Origin: Balanoglossus misakiensis
Lineage: Eukaryota; Hemichordata
NCBI GenBank assembly: GCA_040954595.2
Contig: CM082576.2
Span: forward strand, 1,302,001-1,366,000
Direction: 5' to 3'
Length of the DNA stretch: 64,000 nt
A model generated the notes under the pieces. The model made no database searches and had not been told where the DNA came from. It saw only the letters and a program-made list of their open reading frames with translations. Positions 39,641 through 51,530 of the stretch are shown here, piece by piece; position 1 is the first letter of the stretch, and each line of letters starts with the position of its first letter. A program made the position numbers and the translations under genes.

Positions 39641-40565
39641 CGTTGCTAGGAGTAAAATGTGTACTTTCAACTCTGCCTCATTTTCGTGATTTCGACCTCG
39701 GTCGGTCACATGACTGTTGTTGACAACTATTACATTTTGTATTAACCAAGTTGGGTCAAAATTTACAGTATGTGAGATATGTTAGTGACTGTGCTATGAT
39801 AAACCATACTGTCAATGGATAAACGTACTCGTTGGAACTCGAGCTTCGGTGCAGCAAAGTTACACAAATCAACCACCTTTAATAAAGGCCAAAAATTCAC
39901 TGGTGATACAACTGGGGCCTAAGCTAATTTAAATCTCAACTTGTAAAAAGGGCTTGTAGTTGTACAAAAGCAATCTTTCGGTGGTTGGTGTTTAGTTTAC
40001 AGTCATAACAAAATTGAGGAAACACATATGTTGTATCTATGCCAACTTTTTTTCATGTCATCGAACAGCCTAATTAATGTTCTGCCAGAATATAGGCCTA
40101 CGTCTGTGGACATAAAAGCTTGATCGGTCACGGTATATAAGCCGTGACAGGATCCGCCAGTATTACCCAAGGGCACAAGCTGAGGGAATAATGCGTGCTT
40201 GGTGTATCTTTATATTGTCATTCATTTTCTGTAATTCGTTTTTGTAGGACCCATTTAGCATTTGATCCAACTGCTGAACCTGTGCCTGCATGTTGTAAAT
40301 GTAAGGTATCACCCTTAATGCATCGTAAGACGTAAGCATATGAGATGATGCAAATGTTAGGCCTACCTTGTAATATGAGACACTTTATCTTCTGTGTGCC
40401 GCAGTAAGCTTACTTTCTTCACGAAATAAATTAATTCCCACACTAATCTTGGGAATTTGGGTGGGCAATGGGAAGCACCCTTCTAACAAAATTTCCTTGC
40501 CATATTGAAGTTTTTTTAAGGAGTAATTAAACAAAAATATCTTTCAGCTGTCAACAGCTTACAAG
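39641..40565. other. Intergenic gap between BTBD7 3' end and HIF promoter
   Basis: AT-rich sequence with no coding evidence. GC-containing words at 40125-40200 do not form a repeat with visible ends. BTBD7 and HIF-alpha are in the same orientation, so this is a tail-to-head gap of roughly 1 kb. Confidence 0.5.
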
Positions 40566-42837
40566 TTTATTCAGATAGCAATAAGTTGTACAAGTTATGT
40601 TACATCTGTAGATTCAGACAAGTAGGGGAGAGAATGTCTATTAATCGTCCAAGCTTATTGATAAAGCTGACATGTTGAACCAAAGAAAAACTGAGGAATT
40701 TATAATTGATAACAGAGCACTGTTTTGTGTATAACCATTGTGACAGATTGTGTGGCGTGACTATACACATTTATACTTTTACCAATAGGCTTTCTTACCA
40801 TGAAATGACCTACAATGCAAGGTCCTCAGATTTCATAGTTGGCAACTTTCTTTTCCACTGTAGAAAGGTACAAGTCACAATTTGACAGAATAGTGACATA
40901 AACAAAATCAAATCTGTATGGTCATGATCACTGAAACATTTACATTACTATATACATTTTATAATGGTTGTTAGATGCATGTCACATCAGATGACTGTAT
41001 AGGCTGTCCACAAAACACTGCAGAAGTCAAGCACTTATCTCGATATTAATACTAAAATAATGCCAAGGAAACTATTTGTCACAGTTAATGGTCTTTCTGG
41101 CCAATAAATTCTTAGTATGTAACACAGCTACAGGTGATTTTTTTTTCAATGACAGGTACTTTTTGTCATCCAAACATCCTATTTGAATATTCCAAACAAC
41201 AAAAGTGGAAGTGGTAAAATATGCTCAAACTGCAACTCAGATCTCAAATTTGACAGTGCAAAAATCACAACCCCAAAACTTCCCAAATTCACGATATGAC
41301 ATTGTGAGTGACATCAAACTCAGGGTTTGTGGAAATAAACTGTATAATTTGTGGTAAAATTCTTCGTAACATTTAATTCCATAAACCCTAGTGTGCTGTT
41401 GTTTATCCATAGCAAATCCAGCCCAGATTTATGACATGGACAAGCCAAAATTCTGTCTGTTTCAGCTACAGCTATACTGTCTCTTGTAATTTTGCTAAAT
41501 AAAAGACCAGGTTTTTCATTTAATTTGAATTTTACATACATGTATTAAAATCACACATCATGTAAATGAAGTGAAGGAAACATGGGTTACAGATGGGGAA
41601 AAAAGAGGCTAAAATAATGTTTGATAATAAATCAGATTTTCAATTGTAAGAAATATTCAAGTGTAGATATTTGTGATGTTACAGCAGGCAGTCCACTGAA
41701 CTGAAATCATTTCTTTTGTAACAGGTTACAGAGTTCAATAGAGTTGTGTCGCCAATCCCATTTTTGCACAGCATTGTATCAAACAAAATTTCCAAGGGTG
41801 CATTCAAATACCGAGCAAGTAAGAAGTAATTGTATATATTTCTTGAAACTTAGTAAAATTAAATATAGCTCAACTTTATGAGGTCTTCAAATACAGAGGT
41901 TGGTATGGATATTTAGTGAGCATGTTTTTCAAGCAAGTTATTGTTCACAAAATTTTCTTTCTGAGACTTACATGATCCACAGCACAACATTCTTGAGATA
42001 CAGTCTTCACCAAGGAAATTCATATTGTAGAACACCAGACCAATTGTGAACTTCATAAGCACAAGATAGTCTTGTAGTTTTTTTAAAATATTTTCACTGA
42101 CCAAATTTCTATACATACAGAAAAGTCATACATTGTACAACTTTGAAATTTATCATTACAACATTTGATTTTGATGTCTAGAGTACCTCTCACATTTGAT
42201 TACATTGTTTATCAGTTTATTATCTTTGTGGTACTTTACATCACTGAAAATATTGGATTTATTATATTAGCATATCCCCCTAAAACAGAATTACATTTTC
42301 CTCCAGACATTAAAACTGCAACTAGTTTCATAAATTTTCAGGTTTTGTAAATAAAAATACAGCTGTACTTCTGCAGTTAAATGTTGCAGTGTTAATACAT
42401 GTTGCAAACCAACCATGTGGCTTCAGAGGTCAAAAAAGCCCCTCAATATTTTGCAATGCATGAAGATCAGATTGGAAAGTTAATCCCATGTTCTATTAAT
42501 GTAAATCTTTCATAATATGTTAATATATAAACTTGTCGCCACAAATAAAGCATAAAATGAGATTGATCACCTACTCTGAAGCAATGACCTTGAGCCATGG
42601 CAACTGTAACAGTACACAACTGGAAAATGACGATGAAATCATATTTTCAAGCGATTTCCCCATTTGTGAATGACAGTCTTTTTTTCCCTTCAGACTGCTC
42701 AGCAGTAACTATATGTGACTGACATCATGAGCAACTGCTCATTACTACCTGGAATGTCATTTTAATTTGATACACATTATCAAAGAAATTCTGTTTGGGC
42801 GAAAAATACAAGCGTTAAAGAAATGGAATCACTATCA
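40566..42837 (-). other. Probable 3' UTR of BTBD7, poly(A) signal at 40571-40566
   Basis: About 2.3 kb follow the BTBD7 stop. AATAAA on the minus strand at 40571-40566 is a plausible end. The open frames in this stretch have no splice context. Earlier poly(A) use cannot be excluded. Confidence 0.4.
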
Positions 42838-45800
42838 TCATAATTCTCCATAATGATTATACTCTTGCTTATTAGGGACGAAGTGTTCATCTCCCAATTC
42901 TGGTTCCCGTAGCAACATCTGATTGATGGATGGTGCTGTTGCTATGGTTATATCTGGACCTGTTGCCATGGCAATGTCTGGCATCATCTCACTTAGCATA
43001 GGCACAACCTGGGCAGCTGCAGCAGCCTACAGAAAGACATACAGAAGATAGCAGTTGTTATCAGTGTCACACACATTTCAGGATTTTTTTTTCTCGCTGA
43101 TGAGCTTCAGTAGTCGGAACTTACTGCAAATAGCAGCCTCTAGCAGTTCTCATTCAATGACATTTACAATTTCTGTCCGTCTCTCTATGAGATTAAAGCT
43201 TATGTACAAAGCAATAGTTGTTCTCCATAAAAATGAACTGGGAAACTTCTACGAGATTTAGCTGCTGGAAAGAAAAGGCAATACTGAAGTAGACACACTA
43301 AGTTACCAGAATCAATTGAAAGATCTTAATGTGTAGGATTTTCCCCATTCAAAATTAGCATTCAGACCACAGATTTTCAATGGATACATGAAATAGAACT
43401 CAATTATCTTGTTTCCCCAGTTGGACAGAATATGTGATTTCGATTGAGAAGCATGTAATTGGAGTGAATCAGGCAAGACGCTAGAGCCTTGCTTATCTCC
43501 TGTTTCCAATGCAGCTTGAACATTATTGAATAGACAGAAGACACTGTTGATCAGGGAACTGTAATTTGATCTGACTATCTGTGCCTTGCATCTATCCTAC
43601 CTCTGTGCCTTCTTGCATTGAAAGCCGTGTCATCACCCAGGGCAACTAATCAAGTAACTTACAAGCCATGGATAACATGAAATGACCAAACATACCAAGA
43701 CACGGAATACATTCAATTCCCTTTTTTGTGTCTATAAATAGGTCTGAAGCCAGAGAAAAGAACAGATTTTTCTCAACTGAAAAGACTATGAACTCTTGTT
43801 GATTACTGTTTCTCGGTTATACTCAAGTCAATGTGTCTTTAATGTTATCTAGGTTTTGCTGTTGATAACTTTTGCAAAACAACAGATTAAAACAACCAAA
43901 CAAATTAAACCACAATCCATGTTTTATGAAAGAATGACACTTTGCAACTGTGTTAAACCGCACTCCCTCTCACATCATACAACTGCAACTTTGCCATTTT
44001 ACATATAATGGGCATCATTCTTGTTTTGTGACAGTTTGTGTAATTTGCATATCTATTATTTGCTGAGCTTGTCAAGCTACTGATAGGAACAGTCCATCAC
44101 TTAAGGGTTCAACTTTTTGCTGATAAATTTAACTAACCCTCTTGTACTCCTTTCTTGGTTATCACATTGATATTTGGTCAATATTTCATTGGGTTCATTG
44201 AATGTTATCATTTCTATCTGTATCTATTTTTAGAGTATGATGTGTTCACACTGCTTATCTGAAATCATTGGTGGCATTGAGAGAAGACATTGACAGACAT
44301 CAATCAGTCATGCAAGAGAGTTATTGATACCCCTGGAAGATTGGACATCTCATATGCTGTGGCTCATACTCCCAAAGTTTTCTAAGTAATCAGTATTTGA
44401 ATTCCCTGAGGTGCAACATCACTCTATTCAACATATTAATGCATGCAAATATGACATACATGTATTATGCGGGTAAATTATGTTTAATTCAAGGCGAATG
44501 TCCTATTTTCACCTCTTGTAATATGAAGCAGCCACGACCTCTTTCCAGTGACCTAGATAGTCTCAATTACCTGGCTGTGCATGGTCATTAGAAATTCAAT
44601 GGTTATGGAAACCCAGGTCAGGTCATAATCACATCTACTCTAATAACCCCACAGGTTTTTTTTTTGCAATTTTATTGCTCCATAATCCATCACATCTGAA
44701 AGCTAAAATATCATACTTCACCATTTGGAGAAAGGTGATTTTCTCTGAACTCTGAGAGAATTCCATATTTCAGGATTGATGACCGTGATTTATTGGCGAG
44801 GTCAATGCGTACTGAAAACGACAATGCCATGAAATGTATGACAAAACCCCTACCAAGTGACCCTTATCCATATACCCTATGGCTGTTGCTTTTAACTCTT
44901 CTCATCACTACGGGACACACTGTCTTCTTAGCAGAGAATCTCTCTCAACCTTTTTACATAATGGATGGAGTAATAACTCAACCTGACTCAAGGCCATGTT
45001 TATAGCTTCTTACAACTCATCTAGACAGACTTTACAATGGCAATTAAAACCTATCAGCTACATCATATTACGAAACAGCCAAGTAATGGTTCACATGTTT
45101 CAAAACAGTAAAAATAATTTATGTAGTTAAGCTTTCCCAAAAGTTTATTTTTAAGTACATCCCAGCATTATTCTTTTTTCCATGTTTGTCTATTCCAGGA
45201 TTAAGATGCAGTGAAATAAATTGTTTTCAAAATATACGGTTGGATGAAGGTCTCTCATTACTCATTCATACAGTTTATCAACCATCGTGGAAAGAAGATT
45301 TAATACATCAAGGTGAACTGCAAAAGCCATCAAAGGACACAGTGAATTGAAAAGGCTGGTGATTGAACCAGGATTAACATGACATGTTTATGCACACAAA
45401 CAAAAGCAACAGCAAACGTTGCTTTGAGGGCGCTCTTCATGTACTTGGACAGTGCCATAGTGTTTCCCATTTCTTACTGTTTGAAGAGTGAAATGCCAAA
45501 ATTCAAAGTGTCTCATCTGAAGAATTACTTTCAGTGACTTTGCATGGAATACCTACCCCTGGTGATTCTGGAGTATTAGCCAGTACTGGAGATTCTGGCT
45601 GTTCACACCATTCCCTTTCCACATTGCGTCTTGAATGCAGATATTCCTGATGGGGCTCAGCATAATCTTCACATGCATAGTCGCTGCTGCTTCCACTCTG
45701 TTTGAAGATGTCAACAGCTTCATCAGGCAGACCAAATTCTCTCACAACACGTTTTTGAACTTCATGAATCACAGCTCCAATGTCACTGCATGACAAGGAC

Positions 45801-48800
45801 AGTGCATGCTGGGTAAGGCTGCTTCTACAAAGTTCTTTCTCTCGTTCTAGGATGGCTCTCATGGTATGAACATCAGGAGCTGTTATCAAGAAAAAATAAA
45901 CACACAAAATCAACTAAGATTACACTTTCCAACTATGAGTTATCAAACATGTAAGCTCTCAAGTCAAACTTAGAAATTTGTCAACCTTTTATATTATCAT
46001 CACTGAGTAGAAAATATAACTTGAAAAACTGACAAATATTTGATGAATGTCTCACCTGGTAGAGATCCAGCAATAACTGAGGTATCTGCAGCTTCTACTT
46101 GACTGTAACTTCTGCTGTGATACGACTTGGCATCAACCATATAGAGTGTATCAGGTATGTGAGACATACGAATCATTCTCAGTCGAACCAGTTCCATCTC
46201 AGCCACCATGTGTTCATCAAGGATTGCCTACAATTTAAACAAAAATTCCATATTACCTTTTTAGCAATAGGGCCATGCATGTACGGTATGTACCAACTGT
46301 CTGTTATCAATCACATATAAATTCCAAGATTTTTTGTAAAAGAGTTGCTGCATTGTACGGTATTTTACAGTCAGAAGCAATGAATCTGCATACTGATGTA
46401 CTATGCACAGTTCTTGTACATGGAAGTCAGGACAGCTATGAGTTTTTAACATCACAATTGAAGTAACGACCCTTACCTTAGCTTCTTCCATATAAGGTTG
46501 GAAAAGCCGTGGCTTGATGTACATTGCATTGTTTTTACTTCGAATCCATGGATTGATGCTAAGAGACTCATCATCACTTCCAAACATATGCGATGGCGGA
46601 GTGCTGATCAACCCTTTCCTAATGGCACTGGTTAACACTTCACTGCTATGCGGTATGATGTGATCCACTCTGATGTACGGCACTATGTCACTCAGAATTT
46701 CACGCAGCTCAGAATCATCCAAGTCTCGTCTCTTGATGCCCTTCTTACTCACACTGTGTTGAGTATTGCTCAGTAAATTAGGCTCTGTGGAAGAAACACA
46801 ATTGGAACAGCGTTATTTCCTTCATCAGTTCGGGTTGTAGCGCCCCCTAGTGGCAACTATCACAGTTGAATGAAAGGTTTTGTCACTATAGTGATACGTA
46901 CAATGTAGTTGGGGACATTCCTCGCAAGGGGTTAGGTTTTAAACGTAATGATTCCCCTGAAAATAAACATGATTTGGGAGAAGGCACTTCCAGTACATTG
47001 CATGTACTAATTAATTATAACATACCTCTCTCTTCCATTCTCTTTATCAGCTGATGTTCTGCCCATTTCAACACAGCCTTCAGAACATCCAATTCACTCG
47101 CCTACAAGAAATATACCATATACAGCAATTATGGGTGAGGACACAAAACAGATGAGCGTGTCTATTCATTTTATGTCTTCAAGATGACAACAGCATGCTA
47201 TGTTTTTAAGTGTACTTGTGTGGGTGGGGGGGGGGGGGAGAAATGGCTAAAATATAGATGTTTAAAAAAAGTGGGGGAGGGTCTGTAAACTGCTTAAAGA
47301 TAAAGTGTTCAGTTTATGTTGAGTCTGACAAGCCAGACTGAGATGTTTGCCATGTACTTTGGAGTTTTTCTGCAGGTCATAAGGTTATAACATGAAACAC
47401 AGCAGTGTCATGCACCTTTTCTGGGACTACACAGCAACCAATGAATGCAATAATAAAACAGACAGTATACAGAGTTATATATCACAGAGTACAGAATTAA
47501 TGCCAGTGGGGCTCTAGCATTGGAATTGTGCCAATAGTTTTTTTTTTTTTCTTTCATCATAGAAGAAATGATCTTGAGATAAAGGAGAAATTTAATCATT
47601 TGGGGTTAGATTTGCTTGCCCTTATTGCTGAATTTTAAAACTGTGTCACCCTGCAGTTTCAACTTATTACCATTTCAACCGCTGCTATATTATACAGAGT
47701 TGCTACTTGTTTCAGTAATTATTCCTGGATTAATACATGTAGCTATCTCCTGGGGCATGGTGCAAATGCCAGCATGTACTTCCACTACAGTTTTAAGCAT
47801 TTCCACAAAAGTGTGCAATTACTGTCACTTCAAATTCCAGAATCTCTAGAGGAGTTTTCAAGGATAATTTGGAATAAACAAACATTGGACTTTAGGACTG
47901 CTGCAGGGTATAGTTTCAAACATGTTTAATGAGTGATCATTTCCACAAACTTCATGAATACCACAGTCAAGTTTTCTAATCCAACACTTTGCACAGATAA
48001 GGTAGCCTCTTTAACATGCACTTACCTGTAAATAGTCTGATTTCAATGCCTCAATAAGGTAAGTTTTATTGAGTTCACACCCAACTGGTGATGTAGCTAT
48101 GGCAAGGAATTCTTCCTTCAGAAAATGCATAGCCTGTCTGTAAACCCACTGAGATCCATGTGCCTGGCAACTCCAGTTTAGTACTGCTATGAAATTATCT
48201 TGAGATAAACTTTCTGCAATAATGTCTTCACATGCTGTAATTAAATAATGAAAAGTCAATTAGTAAAACTGACAACATAACTTTGGGTCTGACCCTTGTT
48301 ACATTTTGTTCAGTGGTTACCATAATGGTATTAACAGCAAAGAGACAGTTTTGCCTTTTTGATTATTTTCACATATTTTTTATTTATTATTCTGTGTTTT
48401 TTTTAGAGAAAAGAAGCAATATCCACAAAAAAGACAAAGCGGGGAAAATTTCAACAATTGAGATCAGAAAATGAGGCCACAGCATAATATGACCAATCCA
48501 CTCATTCATTACTCTAACAGACGCAAAGAGCACTTGGATAATGGCTAATGTTTTACAGAAAATGAAAAAAAAATTGTAATGGCATCGTAAATCAAATCTG
48601 TAAAATATGCAAAGTAGAAACCTTTCATCTTCTGGTGCATGATTTGCTGAGGTTTAAATTTTCCAGTATTCATACATTTTGTATATGATACCATGAAACC
48701 ACATATCACCATGGCAACCAAATGATAAGGCGGCTTAGTTTGCGCAAACAGGTGGGCTGGCTTCTTTGAATTTGATATGTACATATGTGGAGAACATGTC

Positions 48801-51507
48801 ATGAATGTCTAATAAGTCTGAACTAAGCAAATATTTTACCATCATAATGTCAGGACAAATCGATTTCTCTATATTTGCCACATGGTTTTTAGAAAACTTT
48901 CTCCCCCAAAAAGCTGAATGCAAGAAAATCTGTGTTAAGTGATAAGATCGACTGAAAATGATAAAATTGGTGAGCTGGCGACAGTTAGACTCCTGTGTCT
49001 GGTGACATAATGGTGAAATGTTCAGGTTTTTATGACAGACGCCACATCTGATTCAACACATAAATTATCCAGTATTCTTTTCCCTGGCTTTCAGCATAAA
49101 TCACTTGACATCATGCAAGATTTCTAGAATCCACAGACCAATTTTCAATAGAATAGCTTACTGTTTCCCCCGGATGTACATATCCTGGTTTAAGGATATA
49201 GCAATAATATGCCTACAACAAATAGGATTTTATTTTTTCAGAAGAATAAAATAATAAGGACATCTATTTTGTGTATCTCCTCCTAACCGGCAAGAGTTAA
49301 TTCAGTGTTTTTCCAATGAATTGGTTAATTATGATAATACCAACACACTTTTATCGCTCTAGGGTAAACAGTGAGTTATGTAGTTAAGATGTGAATTACT
49401 GGTGACCAAATTTTAAATGATTTTCTTTGAAGTTGAGTGACAGACATTCTTGTTAAACTCTAAACGACAGACAGATCTTTGGTCTGGCTCATAGCTTTCA
49501 AAACCTGAAGAATCAACAACCCCAACTCTGTTTATTTTTCATGATGGCATGTATAGCATGCCACTTATACTGCAATTACACATGTTATATTTAGTTTGCT
49601 CCGGGTCAAAGTTTCCTCACTGTGAAATGTTATTCTATAGTTTATGTTAGCATCTCACAACCATATAATGTTCCTTCATCTCATGGGAATCACTGTCTCT
49701 TCTCCAAGTGACAGCATCAAAATACTATCTCTGCGCTGTCAATTAAATATATTTTGGAGTAAAAACACTTGAAGCTTAGAACATAAATTGTTCTACGGGA
49801 AAATATGAACGTGTGACAGTTTCATGAGAAAATACCATTTATAGACTGCTGTGTGGTTAAGTACCGGTACATTTTTATTGCAACTGGCTGCATACATTCA
49901 CTTTATATTTAACAAATCTCTGATATAAATTGTCAAACGCTGTTTTTGTCTGAAATAATTATAAAATTTAGGAAGTGGAGACGCATGTCAGAAATAATTC
50001 ATTCATTAAGTCCAGGCACCTGAAATTCCCATGACAATTGATGATTTACATCATTCATGATGGCAGAAATGGCTTATTTACATAAGGTGTGTTCTGCTTT
50101 ACCTGTTTTTGCTGTAGCATGTCTACACACATTGACCCCATTGTACATCCATGGATACACTTCATTATGTTTTATTTCAAATGAAGAGTGACTATGTGAC
50201 AGACAGACGTCCTAAGTGACATCTTGATCATCACATCACTGATGCATAATACACACACAGTACATCAACAGACTATCAAATTGTTAGTGGTACATGTGGG
50301 TGTGTCACTCACCTTGAGCCATGATTGTAAGATCTAGGAACCTGGCTATTTGGTAGACTTCCATGGCCTCTTCAGTTCTGGACAGCTGACCCCTTCCAGA
50401 CACCATTGCCTGCACCTCACTCAGACTACCCATACTTGGACTGTCTTGAATGACAAGTGATAAATCCACTGTGTCTAAGTATATGCCTTGTAAGAGAACC
50501 CTCGCATATCGTTTGGGAATAATGCTCTCATCAAGCACAATTCTTGTGGGTTGCTGTAAAGTCCTTTCTGTCAATTCTTCTCCTGACCTGTATCTCCTGT
50601 GCAGTAAATTCCGGAAGAATGGCGACCGGGCAGCCAGGATGGCTTTGTGACAAAGAAGTTCTTCATAGAATCCTTCTCCACCACAAGCCTCTGGAAGCCC
50701 AATTGTGTCCGTCGATTCTGCCTCCGATGAGAAGACTAAGACAGCATCAGAATATTCCCCCGTTTCTAGCAAATGCCTGAAGTCCTGTTCCAGCACATTG
50801 AGAGTGCCAAATTCATCTCCTAGTTTCACTAGGACATCTAGGTTTTCTAAATGTGAATCATGTGTATTGAAATCACCTGTGTATATATATCGAAGCAAAG
50901 CTGAAAACATTGCAACATCCATCCCCTTGGTTCGGATATCTACATGTACCTCAGCGCTGTAATTCGGGTATCTCCGCAACAAGTCTCTGAAAAAGGGGCA
51001 TCTGGCTGACAATATGGCTCGGTGTGCAGGAAAACAGGTATCTTGGAAAATCAGATCAATGTCCGTACAGTATTTGTAGTCGTAAAGGTCAGATAAGTCC
51101 TCCTTCAGACAGCTTGCATGTGGCCTGGCAATATTTGCTTGAATGGCCAATTCCTTCAGTGCGTTTGTAGCTTCATATTCTTCCACTAGCATATTCAGAT
51201 CTCTCAAATTCCACCCAGAGACGAGCTCTCGCATCACCCTGGCATGATCATGAGACTTGCTGGATTTCCTCCGCCGGATCAATTTTTTCCGTAGTGTGGC
51301 AAATCCAGTGGTCTTTTTCTTCTTTTCCTTATTTTGCTGGTAAGCCATGTTGGCACCGTGGCGAGGATCTAGAAGATGCTCAGGATAACTTAATGCATCC
51401 GAAAAATGAGTCACTCCTGATGCAGATGGTGATGTGTACAACTGTGCCAGCTTCTCTTTTTCTTTCTCCTTTGCTTTCTCAAGGGAACTGGATGTATTCA
51501 CTCCCAT
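42838..51507 (-). CDS. BTBD7: BTB/POZ domain-containing protein 7
   Basis: Seven coding exons: 51507-50313, 48234-48026, 47101-47026, 46784-46477, 46227-46056, 45879-45557 and 43026-42838. All are phase-consistent: 2472 nt, 823 residues (human BTBD7 is longer, about 1130, mainly in the C-terminal tail). Residues 1-6 MGVNTS fit an N-myristoylation signal, as in human. A basic stretch (KKLIRRRKSSKS, 74-85) precedes the first BTB domain (about 145-235; YKYCTDIDLIFQDTCFPAHR) and the second (about 250-395; CHKAILAARSPFFRNLL). A BACK-type region follows from 398 (LKSDYLQ, ASELDVLKAVLKWAEHQL). The last exon ends LREPELGDEHFVPN and then EL. Vertebrate BTBD7 regulates E-cadherin turnover and branching morphogenesis and may serve a cullin-3 ligase; the role here is by homology. 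An additional exon in the 2.5-kb last intron is possible. If the 45557 donor is not used, the frame continues 16 codons to a stop. Confidence 0.94.
43027..45556 (-). other. BTBD7 last intron (2.5 kb)
   Basis: No exon with matching phase and convincing protein was found here, although the shortness of the C-terminal tail relative to the human protein makes a missed exon possible. Confidence 0.4.
46839..46855 (-). promoter_or_regulatory. Strong CTCF-like binding site in a BTBD7 intron
   Basis: Read on the minus strand it is TGCCACTAGGGGGCGCT, matching the conserved bilaterian CTCF core (CCASYAGRKGGCRS) at all positions. It lies in the intron between BTBD7 exons 47026 and 46784, in otherwise AT-rich sequence. 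Confidence 0.6.
47226..47238 (+). repeat. Poly-G run of 13
   Basis: A homopolymer G run (TGGGTG then 13 G) in a BTBD7 intron. A second run, 17 C at 53369-53385, lies in the BTBD7-COX8 interval. Both are prone to length error in sequencing. Confidence 0.9.
48235..50312 (-). other. BTBD7 intron 1 of the coding region (2.1 kb)
   Basis: AT-rich, no exon-like sequence, no repeat with clear ends. Confidence 0.6.
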
Positions 51508-51530
51508 TATTCTGCTTATACTTCATTCAT
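51479..51530 (-). promoter_or_regulatory. Upstream start codons in front of BTBD7
   Basis: Just 5' of the BTBD7 ATG the contiguous sequence holds two ATGs. The first (51530) opens a four-codon frame ending TAA at 51516. The second (51526) opens a 15-codon frame that overlaps the true start out of frame and ends TGA at 51479. If this stretch is in the mature leader, both would reduce initiation at the main ATG. Whether it is retained depends on 5' UTR splicing, which I cannot see. Confidence 0.4.

Noticed and set aside
50450-50962. Several plus-strand frames opposite BTBD7
   Set aside because: Shadows of the long BTBD7 first coding exon.
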